Source: Psychrilyobacter atlanticus DSM 19335
GTDB lineage: Bacteria > Fusobacteriota > Fusobacteriia > Fusobacteriales > Fusobacteriaceae
DNA: 64,000 nucleotides
Direction of reading: 5' to 3'
Assembly (NCBI RefSeq): GCF_000426625.1
Contig: NZ_KE384548.1
Span: 248,001-312,000, forward strand
Positions 24,231-33,800 of the stretch are shown piece after piece. The first letter of the stretch is position 1, and every line of letters starts with the position of its first letter. Made by a program: the position numbers and the translations under genes. Below the pieces are notes generated by a model that did not search any database, was not told where the DNA came from, and worked only from the letters and a program-made list of their open reading frames with translations.

Positions 24231-24470
24231 GTGGAAAAAAATCCAAAGAAAATAGTTGTCAAAGATAAAGGACAGAATATAAAAAGTGTTCAAGAGTATA
24301 AGTATAATGAATATGGAGATCCGATTTTGTTTAAAAAAACAGATGGCTTGGGGGAAACTTTAATTCACTGGATATATGAATATAAATATGACGAATCCAA
24401 AAGGAAGACTATGATGAAAATATCTGATATAGGAACAGATAAAGAAACAATAATGGAGTATGAATATTAG
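24231..24470 (+). CDS. Small YD-repeat-like protein
   Basis: 79 residues from GTG 24231 (GAGGAGG site). It holds two Tyr-rich units, EYKYNEYGDPILFKKTDG and YEYKYDESKRKT, resembling the YD/RHS-type beta repeats, but is too short to be a toxin scaffold. No signal peptide. Function unknown. Confidence 0.5.
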   Translation: MEKNPKKIVVKDKGQNIKSVQEYKYNEYGDPILFKKTDGLGETLIHWIYEYKYDESKRKTMMKISDIGTDKETIMEYEY

Positions 24471-24542
24471 AAGGAAAAAATAGAGGGAATATGATATAAT
24501 ATAATAAATTGTTCATATAAAATAGCAGAAGAGGAGATTTAT

Positions 24543-25154
24543 GTGCATTTATTAGATGGAATTATATGTGGAATGATACTTTCATTACCTTTTGGTCCAC
24601 TAGCTATATATTGCATGGAAAAGACACTATCTGAAGGAAGGTATAAGGGTTTTATATCCTCTTTAGGAATGATAACAGTAGATGTTTTTTACGGGCTTAT
24701 TGCATTGTTTGGATTTAGATATGTAGAAGGTTTATTACGTGACTATCAAATAGAAATAAAGGTAGTATCTGGAATATTAATATTAGGATTAGGATATAAA
24801 ATTTTTAGAAACAGAAAAGAGATAAAAAATATTGTAGAAGAAGATCACTTTGGTTATATAAGATCTTATGTAACAACTATTCTAGTGGCATTTGCTAACC
24901 CACTTTCGATCTTTACCTTTATAGGTCTTTTTGCAATTTTAGGTGTATCTACAGATGTAAAACACATTAGTTTAAAAATTGCTTTGGGAATACTAATCGG
25001 TGGAGGAACCCAGTGGTTTGGAATAACAGGGGCATTATCTCATTATAGAAAAAAAATAACATTTAAAACTTTAGAAACATTGAGGCATTATGCCAGTGTA
25101 ATAATTATGTTAGGTGGAGTGGCAATCACTCTGTCATCATTTATAAAAAACTAA
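24543..25154 (+). CDS. LysE/RhtB-family amino-acid exporter
   Basis: 203 residues, about six membrane helices. The N-terminal GMILSLPFGPLAIYCMEKTL carries the conserved Pro-Gly-Pro-like turn of the family, and VAFANPLSIFTFIG is the second-half signature. LysE-type proteins export amino acids or derivatives. A GTG start is chosen because an AGAGGAG lies upstream. It lies 40 nt before mnmA, with no terminator between. Confidence 0.75.
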   Translation: MHLLDGIICGMILSLPFGPLAIYCMEKTLSEGRYKGFISSLGMITVDVFYGLIALFGFRYVEGLLRDYQIEIKVVSGILILGLGYKIFRNRKEIKNIVEEDHFGYIRSYVTTILVAFANPLSIFTFIGLFAILGVSTDVKHISLKIALGILIGGGTQWFGITGALSHYRKKITFKTLETLRHYASVIIMLGGVAITLSSFIKN

Positions 25155-25194
25155 GATATAGCTTTTTCCTATAATCTTAAAAAGGAGTAGTGAA

Positions 25195-26292
25195 ATGGTA
25201 AAAAATTTAGATTCATACTTAAAGTATGATCCAAAGAATGAAAATGTAACAATAGCAGTAGCAATGAGTGGAGGAGTAGATTCTTCAACAGTGGCTTACC
25301 TGTTAAAAAAACAAGGATACAAAGTTTTTGGAATCACAATGGAGGTCTGGACCAGTGGATCAGCATGCAGTACAAATATAGACTTAAGTGATGCAAAAAA
25401 AGTATGTGATGATCTAGGAATAGAACATCATATGATTAACTTAGGAGACGAATTCAAAGACATAGTGGTAGACAGTTTTGTAAACGACTATATGGAAGGA
25501 AGAACTCCTAATCCATGCATGGTGTGCAATAGACATATTAAGTTTGGAAGATTAGTACAATCAGCATTATCTCATGGAGCTGACTTTATAGCTACCGGGC
25601 ATTATGCTAAGATAGAAAATGGTCTGTTGAAAATAGGTGACGATCCAAATAAAGACCAGGTATATTTTCTGTCTCAAATGAGAAAAGAAAATATAAAAAA
25701 ATTAATGTTCCCAATAGGAGATCTTGAGAAACCTCAGGTAAGAGAATTAGCCGAACTATTAAATATCAGAGTATATGCAAAGAAAGACAGTCAAGAGATC
25801 TGTTTTGTAGAGGATGGTAAATTAGGCGAATTCTTAAATGAACTGACAGATGGGAAAGCTACATCTGAAGGGGAGATTGTAACAACAGATGGAAAGATAA
25901 TCGGTAAGCATAGAGGAGTTAGTTTTTATACTATTGGACAGAGAAAAGGGTTAGGAATCAGTTACCCGACACCACTTTATGTTATTCAAATAGATAGCAA
26001 AAAAAATCGTTTGATAGTTGGAAATAATGAAGAGTTATTTAGTTCATATTTGATAGCTAACAAAATAAATCTTTTGGGATGCGAAATGATAGAAGATTTA
26101 AAAAGTATGAAATTAAAAGCAAAGACTAGATCTAGAGATAAATTTCATCCTTGTAGTGTAAAGGTTTTAGAAAATGACAAGATAAAGATAGACTTCACTG
26201 AGGAGAAGGTTAGAGCCATAACTCCAGGACAAGGTGTGGTACTTTATAATTACGATGGTGAAGTCATGGCCAGTGGATTCATAGTTAAATAA
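25195..26292 (+). CDS. mnmA: tRNA-specific 2-thiouridylase MnmA
   Basis: 365 residues. The enzyme thiolates U34 of tRNA-Lys, -Glu and -Gln. Visible hallmarks: PP-loop AVAMSGGVDSSTVAYLL at the N-terminus, the catalytic Cys in NPCMVCN, GHYAKI, DQVYFLSQM and the persulfide Cys in SQEICFVEDG; a C-terminal beta domain (about 285-365) contacts tRNA. Length is normal. Sulphur comes from a cysteine desulfurase not in this window. An AAAGGAG site precedes the ATG. A strong terminator follows. Confidence 0.97.
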   Translation: MVKNLDSYLKYDPKNENVTIAVAMSGGVDSSTVAYLLKKQGYKVFGITMEVWTSGSACSTNIDLSDAKKVCDDLGIEHHMINLGDEFKDIVVDSFVNDYMEGRTPNPCMVCNRHIKFGRLVQSALSHGADFIATGHYAKIENGLLKIGDDPNKDQVYFLSQMRKENIKKLMFPIGDLEKPQVRELAELLNIRVYAKKDSQEICFVEDGKLGEFLNELTDGKATSEGEIVTTDGKIIGKHRGVSFYTIGQRKGLGISYPTPLYVIQIDSKKNRLIVGNNEELFSSYLIANKINLLGCEMIEDLKSMKLKAKTRSRDKFHPCSVKVLENDKIKIDFTEEKVRAITPGQGVVLYNYDGEVMASGFIVK

Positions 26293-26325
26293 AAGAATCA
26301 AAAAGATAAAAATTATTTGAAATAA

Positions 26326-26356
26326 TAAAGCCCAAGTCTTTAGACTTGGGCTTTTA
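26326..26356 (+). terminator. Terminator after mnmA
   Basis: AAAGCCCAAGTC-TTTA-GACTTGGGCTTTT. Confidence 0.88.
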
Positions 26357-26368
26357 AAATTAAAAAAA

Positions 26369-26539
26369 TTAAGAACTAAATAATATTTGGCCGCTACTGT
26401 CTAGGGCCATGATAATTTTCATAGGATCATAATCACCAAAACTTTGATTCCAAGATATTATAGATGCTAGAAGTAATGTTTTGTTGTTAAATTTTTGCAT
26501 TATTTTTTCACCCTTTTTTAATATAAGAAACACTTTCAA
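26369..26539 (-). CDS. Possible 56-residue small protein
   Basis: On the minus strand GGAGGTG stands 6 nt before TTG 26539, opening 56 codons; an ATG at 26500, after AAGGGTG, would give 43 residues (MQKFNNKTLLLASIISWNQS...). The middle is moderately hydrophobic. It shares the region between mnmA and the FMN riboswitch. I know no homologue, but the ribosome sites are good. Confidence 0.45.
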   Translation of the reverse strand: MKVFLILKKGEKIMQKFNNKTLLLASIISWNQSFGDYDPMKIIMALDSSGQILFSS

Positions 26540-26760
26540 CTTATACACCTCCTCAAAATAATTGTGATAATAACTCCTTAATAGAGTATACCACCTATAT
26601 GGATAGAAAAAAATTAAAACTTCATTAAAAGTTTTATAAATTTACATCTTATAAATTAATTTTTTTTAATGTTTGTAGTTACTTTATTAGACGTAAAAAA
26701 TATAAAAAAGTTTAAAAAAAGTTATTTATGTCTTTTTTTTGAATTATTTATAAAAAATGT

Positions 26761-26790
26761 TTGACAAAGAGAGAAAATTAAGGATATAAT
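26761..26790 (+). promoter_or_regulatory. Promoter of the riboflavin operon leader
   Basis: TTGACA (26761-26766), 18-nt spacer, TATAAT (26785-26790). Transcription would start about 15-20 nt before the riboswitch. Confidence 0.85.
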
Positions 26791-26807
26791 CAATTATAAA
26801 ATTGAAT

Positions 26808-26916
26808 AGAAACTTCGGGGCAGGGTGTGATTCCCTACCGGCGGTTATAGTCCGCGAGCGTAAGCTGAACTAGTGAAATTCTAGTACCGACAGTATAGTC
26901 TGGATGATAGAAGTTA
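26808..26916 (+). ncRNA. FMN riboswitch (RFN element)
   Basis: The aptamer shows the conserved RFN blocks in order: CTTCGGGGCAGGGTG, ATTCCCTACCGGCGGT, AGTCCGCGAGC, a variable arm ending GTGAAATTC, then GTACCGACAGT and GTCTGGATG followed by AGAAG, which closes the outer stem. It senses flavin mononucleotide and lowers expression of the downstream riboflavin genes when FMN is abundant. Confidence 0.97.
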
Positions 26917-27034
26917 TTTAATAAAATTTTAATTTATAGTTTAAAATGTTTTTCCTTTATGGGGTATTCTGAAATAGAACCATATGGAAGTCTTTTTTTA
27001 GGAAAGTATAAATTAAAAAAATTATTAGAAGTCT

Positions 27035-27066
27035 AAAGCCTCAAGTAAAACTTGAGGCTTTTTTTA
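27035..27066 (+). terminator. First terminator between riboswitch and ribH
   Basis: AAGCCTCAAGT-AAA-ACTTGAGGCTTTTTTT. It lies about 120 nt after the aptamer and is probably the hairpin whose formation is governed by FMN. Confidence 0.8.
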
Positions 27067-27140
27067 TTATCTAAGAATCTTTAGAGAAAAATTCTGATGT
27101 GGTAAAAAATTATTAAAATATAAATTTGGCTAATCTGGAT

Positions 27141-27162
27141 GCAACGTCACGTTGCTTTTTTA
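27141..27162 (+). terminator. Second, shorter terminator before ribH
   Basis: GCAACG-TCA-CGTTGC followed by TTTTTT, 34 nt before the ribH start. It may be part of the expression platform or a back-up terminator. Confidence 0.6.
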
Positions 27163-27195
27163 TAAAAAAAATAAAATATATGGGGGAAAAAAATC

Positions 27196-27660
27196 ATGAA
27201 AACATTTGAAGGAAATTTTAACGGAGAGAATATCAGAGTAGGAATAGTATGCGGGAGATTCAATGAATTTATCACTTCTAAATTATTAGGAGGAGCTAAG
27301 GATGCTCTAGTTAGACATGGTGTAAATGTTGAAAATATAGATGCGGCATGGGTTCCAGGAGTGTTTGAAATGCCATTGATAGCTAAAAAAATGGTAGAAA
27401 CTAAAAAATATGACGCAGTAATAGCTCTAGGAGCAGTAATAAAAGGATCAACACCTCATTTTGATTATGTATGTGCAGAAGTATCTAAAGGAATAGCAAC
27501 TGTATCAATGGATTCAGGAATCCCTGTAATCTTTGGAGTTTTAACAACGAATACAATTGAGCAGGCTATAGAAAGAGCTGGAACTAAAGCAGGAAATAAA
27601 GGTTTTGATGCAGGAGTATCGGCTATCGAGATGGTAAACTTAATCCAAACAATAGGATAA
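27196..27660 (+). CDS. ribH: 6,7-dimethyl-8-ribityllumazine synthase
   Basis: 154 residues, the normal length. Condenses ribitylaminouracil with 3,4-dihydroxybutanone phosphate. Visible are RFNEFI at the N-terminus, [24 protein letters not shown] and [20 protein letters not shown], all core active-site stretches of RibH. It is first in the rib operon, unlike the common ribD-first order, and directly follows the riboswitch leader. GGGGG serves as ribosome site. Confidence 0.97.
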   Translation: MKTFEGNFNGENIRVGIVCGRFNEFITSKLLGGAKDALVRHGVNVENIDAAWVPGVFEMPLIAKKMVETKKYDAVIALGAVIKGSTPHFDYVCAEVSKGIATVSMDSGIPVIFGVLTTNTIEQAIERAGTKAGNKGFDAGVSAIEMVNLIQTIG

Positions 27661-27727
27661 AACCTTAAAAATATAGTCAGAGAAGAAGAACTATAAACAT
27701 AAAGAGCACTGAGGAAGGGAGTTAATT

Positions 27728-28819
27728 ATGGTGAATTTAGATGAAAAATATATGGAGTTAGCCCTGGAACTGGCAGCCTTAGGAGAGGGAGATGTAAATC
27801 CAAATCCTATGGTAGGATCAGTAGTTGTAAAAGATGGGGAAATAATCGGAAGAGGCTACCACAAAAAATACGGTGGTCCCCATGCAGAAGTTTTTGCATT
27901 AGAAGAAGCAGGGAAAAGAGCTGAAGGCGCTACAATATATGTAACTTTGGAACCATGTTCCCATTATGGGAAGACCCCTCCTTGTGCTGAAAAGATAGTT
28001 AAAATGGGAATTAAACGATGTGTAATCGCAACTTTAGATCCCAATCCATTGGTAGCTGGGAAAGGTGTTAAACTTTTAGAAGAAGCAGGAATAGAGGTAA
28101 AAATTAATGTTTTAAAAAATACAGCCTTAAAACAAAATGTTGTTTTCTTTAAATATATAGAGAAAAAAATTCCTTATTTATTTTTAAAGTGCGCTATTAC
28201 CCTAGATGGAAAAATAGCTACTGAAAGTGGAGATTCTAAATGGATCTCTAATGAGATATCGAGGGAAAGAGTACAGAGGTTACGACATAAATATATGGGG
28301 ATAATGGTAGGGATAAATACACTATTAGGAGATAACCCAAGGCTCAATGCAAGGATAGACGGTGGGAATAATCCCCATAGAATCGTCATAGATCCCGGTT
28401 TAAAAACTCCAGAGGACTATAATTTTATTCAAAATAACAGGGATAATAAATCTATAATAGTTACCTCTAAAGAAAATATCGATAGTGAAAAGCATCTAAA
28501 ATTTGAAAAGAAATATAATGTGAAATTTATATTTTTAGATGGAAATAGATTTTTAATGACAGAGATATTGGAAAAAATAGGAAAAATAGGGATAGATTCT
28601 ATACTTTTAGAAGGTGGGAATTCTATGATATCTATGGCTTTTAAAGAAAAAGCTTTAGATGGAGGAGAGATATTTATTGCTCCAAAAATCACAGGAGACA
28701 ATAATGCCATCCCATTTGTAAGTGGATTTAAGATAGGAAATATGAAAGAAAGTATAGAATTAAAAGAGGCAAAGTTTAGAATCTATGGAGATAATGTAGC
28801 AATAGAATTTAGTTTATAA
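27728..28819 (+). CDS. ribD: Bifunctional riboflavin deaminase/reductase RibD
   Basis: 363 residues. The N-terminal deaminase domain (to ~145) has the zinc motif HAEVFALEEAG and PCSHYGKTPPCAEKIV. The C-terminal reductase begins about LKCAITLDGKIATESGDSKW and includes LLEGGNSMI. It deaminates and then reduces the pyrimidine intermediate of riboflavin synthesis with NADPH. It lies 67 nt after ribH and 11 nt before ribE, in one operon. AGGAAGGGAG precedes the ATG. Confidence 0.97.
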   Translation: MVNLDEKYMELALELAALGEGDVNPNPMVGSVVVKDGEIIGRGYHKKYGGPHAEVFALEEAGKRAEGATIYVTLEPCSHYGKTPPCAEKIVKMGIKRCVIATLDPNPLVAGKGVKLLEEAGIEVKINVLKNTALKQNVVFFKYIEKKIPYLFLKCAITLDGKIATESGDSKWISNEISRERVQRLRHKYMGIMVGINTLLGDNPRLNARIDGGNNPHRIVIDPGLKTPEDYNFIQNNRDNKSIIVTSKENIDSEKHLKFEKKYNVKFIFLDGNRFLMTEILEKIGKIGIDSILLEGGNSMISMAFKEKALDGGEIFIAPKITGDNNAIPFVSGFKIGNMKESIELKEAKFRIYGDNVAIEFSL

Positions 28820-28830
28820 GGAGTAAAATT

Positions 28831-29487
28831 ATGTTTACAGGATTAGTAGAGGAGATGGGGGAAGTAATCGGTCTGGAAACAGGAGATCTTTCACTTAAAA
28901 TAACACTGAGGTGTAAAAAAGTACTTGAAGGGGCGAAATTAGGAGACAGTATTGCTACTAATGGAACCTGTCTGACTGCTACTAAGATAGGCAGCGATTA
29001 TTTCGAGGCTGACATAATGCATGAAAGTGTGAAAAGAACCAACCTGAAAAGATTGAAGGTTGGAGATCGGGTAAACTTAGAAAAATCTATAACTTTGGCC
29101 ACTCCTTTAGGAGGGCATCTGGTAACAGGTGATGTAGACGGTGAAGGAATGATATCTAATATCTATTCCGATGGAATAGCAAAAATCTATGTAGTAAAGA
29201 TTGAGTCACGACTTATGAAATATGTTGTTGAAAAGGGGAGAATTACCCTGGATGGTGCCAGTCTGACTGTAGTAGATTTTGGAGATGATTTCTTAAGTGT
29301 ATCACTAATTCCTCACACCCAGGAGATGATAACTTTGGGAAGTAAAAGTGTAGGAGATCATCTAAATGTAGAGACCGATTTAATCGGAAAATATGTAGAG
29401 AGAATGATGAACTTTAAAGAAAAAGCAGATGTTGAAAAGAAAAGTAATATCACAGAAGGTTTTTTAGCTGAAAATGGCTTTTATTAA
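28831..29487 (+). CDS. ribE: Riboflavin synthase, alpha chain
   Basis: 218 residues. Starts MFTGLVEEMG, the invariant N-terminus of the enzyme. Two similar beta-barrel repeats follow: SIATNGTCLTATKIG in the first, ITLDGASLTVVDFG in the second, with GGHLVTGDVDG between. It dismutates two lumazines to riboflavin. A short C-terminal extension (about residues 195-218) may contact lumazine synthase. Starts 11 nt after ribD. Confidence 0.97.
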   Translation: MFTGLVEEMGEVIGLETGDLSLKITLRCKKVLEGAKLGDSIATNGTCLTATKIGSDYFEADIMHESVKRTNLKRLKVGDRVNLEKSITLATPLGGHLVTGDVDGEGMISNIYSDGIAKIYVVKIESRLMKYVVEKGRITLDGASLTVVDFGDDFLSVSLIPHTQEMITLGSKSVGDHLNVETDLIGKYVERMMNFKEKADVEKKSNITEGFLAENGFY

Positions 29488-29606
29488 AGCTTAGTAATTA
29501 CTAAATATCAGTTTTCACCAGCAATAATTTCGACTTGTTATGAAAACTAAATTTTGAAATCAATAAAAAAGTTGTATTAAAAAAATTGAAAAAGGGGAGA
29601 ATAACT

Positions 29607-30803
29607 ATGTTAGATAATATAAAAGATGCAATTGAAGATATAAAACAAGGAAAGATGATAATAGTAGTAGATGATGAAGACAGAGAAAATGAAGGAGATA
29701 TAGTAATGGCTGCCGATATGGTATCCTATGATGCGATTAATTTTATGGCTACTCATGCCAGAGGACTTACTTGTGTCCCAATGGATAGAGCAAGAGCTAA
29801 GGAATTAAAGTTAGATCAAATGGTCGGGAACAATACCGATCCCCATGGAACAGCCTTTACAGTATCTGTGGATTCAAAAGATACTACTACAGGAATATCT
29901 ATCAGAGACAGGGTGCAGACTATAAAAGATCTATCTGATAGAAATAAAGGTGCTGATGACTTTAATAGGCCAGGACATCTATTTCCCCTTGTAGCAAAAG
30001 ATGGAGGAGTTTTGATCAGAAATGGTCATACTGAAGCATCTGTAGATTTTGCACGTTTAGCAGGGTTAAAACCAATGGGTGTAATCTGTGAAATTTTAAA
30101 AGATGACGGTACCATGGCAAGATTAGATGATTTAAAAACATTTGCTAAAAAGCATAATTTAAAACTTGTAAGTATAGAAGATCTTATAAAATACAGGAAA
30201 GAAAATGATGTTTTAGTAAATGAAGTTGCAGTAGCAAAGATGCCTACACAATGGGGTGAATTTAACCTTCATGCCTATGAAAATTGTTTGGATGATAAGG
30301 AACATATTGCCTTAGTAAAAGGAGATGTAAAGGGTAAAGAAGAGGTATTGGTAAGGATACATTCTGAATGTTTTACAGGAGATGTATTGGGATCTCGTAG
30401 ATGTGACTGTGGTTCCCAACTACATAAGGCTATGAAAACTATAGATGGAAAAGAAGAGGGAGTTATCCTATATCTTCGTCAGGAAGGAAGAGGAATAGGT
30501 CTTTATAACAAGATGAAAGCCTATAATCTGCAGGACGAAGGATTAGATACTGTGGAAGCTAATGAAAAACTTGGATTTGAAGCAGATCTAAGAGATTATG
30601 TATTAGGATCTCAGATATTGAAAGATTTAGGAGTAAAATCAGTTAAACTTATGACAAATAATCCTAAGAAGATAGAGGGATTAAAATCTTATGGGATAGA
30701 TGTTGTAGAGAGAGAAAATATCGAAATTACACCTAATGAGGAGAATAAAAGATATTTAAAAACTAAGAAAGAAAAATTAGACCATATGCTGGAAAAGGTA
30801 TAA
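29607..30803 (+). CDS. ribBA: Bifunctional DHBP synthase / GTP cyclohydrolase II
   Basis: 398 residues from ATG 29607 (GGGGAG upstream); an in-frame TTG at 29586 is less likely. N-terminal DHBP synthase: [18 protein letters not shown] with the acidic metal site, then RPGHLFPL and [15 protein letters not shown]-terminal GTP cyclohydrolase [22 protein letters not shown] (zinc Cys), RQEGRGIGL, then [12 protein letters not shown]. It supplies both precursors of riboflavin. The 119-nt gap after ribE contains no obvious terminator. Last gene of the operon. Confidence 0.97.
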   Translation: MLDNIKDAIEDIKQGKMIIVVDDEDRENEGDIVMAADMVSYDAINFMATHARGLTCVPMDRARAKELKLDQMVGNNTDPHGTAFTVSVDSKDTTTGISIRDRVQTIKDLSDRNKGADDFNRPGHLFPLVAKDGGVLIRNGHTEASVDFARLAGLKPMGVICEILKDDGTMARLDDLKTFAKKHNLKLVSIEDLIKYRKENDVLVNEVAVAKMPTQWGEFNLHAYENCLDDKEHIALVKGDVKGKEEVLVRIHSECFTGDVLGSRRCDCGSQLHKAMKTIDGKEEGVILYLRQEGRGIGLYNKMKAYNLQDEGLDTVEANEKLGFEADLRDYVLGSQILKDLGVKSVKLMTNNPKKIEGLKSYGIDVVERENIEITPNEENKRYLKTKKEKLDHMLEKV

Positions 30804-30825
30804 AATCGATCTCATTGATAAATAA

Positions 30826-30862
30826 AAAAGACAGATATTTTTTAAATGTCTGTCTTTTTATC
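30826..30862. terminator. Bidirectional terminator between ribBA and gltB
   Basis: AAAAAAGACAGATATTT pairs with AAATGTCTGTCTTTTT between convergent genes. Confidence 0.85.
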
Positions 30863-30869
30863 TATATAC

Positions 30870-33800
30870 TTATATATTCCTTGTTTTTTCTAAATATCTT
30901 CTAGAGGCTATTTTTATAAAGTTATTTTTGATTCCCTCTGTTAGCAGGCCTCCTACAACCTTATTATCTGTATAATCAAGATGTTTTTTCAATAAAATTT
31001 CCAATATTTCCAGATCATTTTCATTGATATCAAAACATTCTACCATATCCATATTTATGTTGGATTCTAAATAGTTTTCTTTCAACAGGTAAGCAACTCC
31101 TCCACTCATTCCTGCTCCAAAGTTATTTCCTGTACTTCCCAAGATAACAACATGTCCTCCAGTCATATACTCACAGCCATGGTTTCCTATACCTTCTACC
31201 ACAGCAGAAGCTCCAGAATTTCTTACTGCAAATCGTTCTCCAGCGCTGCCATTTAAGTATAATTCTCCTCCAGTAGCTCCATATAATACTGTGTTCCCGG
31301 CAATACATCCCATATTAGATGAATAATCTACCTCTTCTGGTTTTTTAATTATAATTGTTCCTCCAGAGAGACCTTTGGCTACATAGTCATTCCCATAACC
31401 TTCTAAGGTTATCTTCTGCCCCTCTACGGCAAAGGCACCAAAACTCTGTCCCGAATATCCCCTGAGGTTTATGTTTAAATTTGTTTTCCCGTCATTATGG
31501 AAAGCTTCTAATTGAGCTTTTCCAGCTACTGTAGTTCCAAAAGATCTGTTTGTATTATCAATTATTCCATGATATTCCAAGTTCCCATGATTTGAGTTCT
31601 GACAAATCATTTTATTTAGAGGATCTACTGTGTTTATATTTCCACAGTATTCTTTTTTACTTCTAACCTCTCTGAAGATAGGATCAAAATTCAGCTTAGA
31701 TCTTTTATATCCAGAGCTTAAATCAGAAGATAACAAGGAAGATTTACCAAGTATTTCTTCAATACTTTTAGCTCCTATAGATGCCAGTAGTTCCCTTACT
31801 TCAGATGCTATAAACTTTAAATATGTAAGGATATCTTCAGGTGATCCGGTAAATTTTTCTCTCAATTCTTCTTTCTGAGTTGTAATTCCTACAGGACATG
31901 AATTGGTATGGCATCTTCTACAGAAGATACAGCCTTCAGCCACAAGAAGTCCACTACCAAAAGCATATTCATCTGCTCCTAAAAGAGCTGCAACAATAAT
32001 GTCATATCCTGTTTTTATCCCACCGTCTACTTGGAGTTTAACCAGATCTCTCAGATCATTTTCACATAAAACTTTATGGGTGTCTGATAGTCCAAGTTCC
32101 CATGGAGTAGCTGTAAATTTCATAGATGAAGAAACTGCTGCACCTGTTCCTCCGTCAAATCCTGATATAACTACCTTATCGGCTCCTGCCTTTACAGTCC
32201 CGCTGGCTATTATTCCAACACCTTTTTCACTGGCCAGTTTCACACTTACCTTAGCATCAGTATTCAAATTTTTTAGATCAAATATCAGCTGAGCCAGATC
32301 TTCTATAGAATAGATATCATGGTGGGGAGGAGGAGAGATAAGATCTGTCCCCGGAACTGTATTTCTTACTTTTCCAATGGAATCACTGACTTTATGTCCC
32401 GGAAGATGTCCACCTTCTCCAGGCTTTGCTCCCTGGGCCATCTTTATCTGAAGTTCTTTGGCATGCATAAGATAATTTGCTGTTACACCAAACCTACCAC
32501 TGGCAATCTGTTTAACTTGGGAGATTCTGTTATCTTTTAATCTTTCTATATCTTCTCCACCTTCACCGGAATTTGACATAGCTCCAATGGAGTTAAAGGC
32601 TATAGCGATAGTTTCGTGAGCTTCCTTGGAGAGAGCTCCAAAAGACATGGCTCCTGCTACAAATCTTTTTAGTATATTTTCCTCCGATTCCACCTGGGAT
32701 AATGAGATAGGTTTTTTATTCAGGATGAAATAATCTCTCAAAGTTCCCTTTATCTTATGGAAGTCATCTGAGTATTCCTTATACTTAGTATAATCTTTTG
32801 AATAGACTGCCTCCTGAAGTTTTTTTATCATATCATATGAATTTTTATGGGAGAGGCCATTTTTTGTAGCTATAAACTCTCCGATACTTTTTTTGTGGGA
32901 ATATCCGGTCTTTTCTCTAGAGATAACTTCTCTTTGGATGTCTTGTATGCCCAATCCGTCAAGGTCTGAAGATGTATTCCCCATATATTTTCTACATAGT
33001 TCCTGGGATAAGCCGATACTTTCAAAAATTTTGGCTCCTCTATAGGATGCTATAGAAGATATTCCCATCTTAGACATTATCTTTTGTATACCGTTATCGA
33101 CTGCTTTTAAATATTTAACTGTGTTCAATTCCTTAACGGCAAGATATTCCAATACAAGGTATGGATTAACAAGGTCTGCTCCGTATCCAATAAGAAGTGC
33201 ATAATGAGTAACTTCACGAATTTCACCACTTTCTGCAGCCAGGCCGATTTTTCCCCTCAATCCTTTTTCTATCAGAGCATGATGCACTGCAGAGACAGCA
33301 AGTAATATAGGGATGGATCTTTTGGTATCTTTATCCGTAAGGATGATATTTTTATTCTGCTTTGCATTTGATATAGCGATTTCTATTATGCTTTTTAAAG
33401 ATTCCTCCATATTTTCTTGAAATTCTGTTGAAATCACAGCGGAGTTTACTTGTTTAAATTTTTCTATATATTTATTTTCTACTATGGGAGAGGGAAACTG
33501 GTGTATGGTTCCCCTATCTTCTATTGGGTCTAAAAGATTTTTCTTCCCTCCAAAGTTAGAAGTGATAGAAAATATTGATTTTTCCCTTATAGAATCCGTA
33601 GGAGGATTGGTTACCTGAGCAAATTTCTGCTTAAAATAATCAAAGAATAGTCTGGGATTATCTTCATCTAATACAGCCAGAGGGACATCGTAGTTTGTAG
33701 ATGCTACGACCTCTTTCCCCTCATCGGCTAGATGCTCTATGGACATATCTATATCTTCCTTGGTATATGAATATCTGTCTAAAAGATCTTCTACTTCTTT

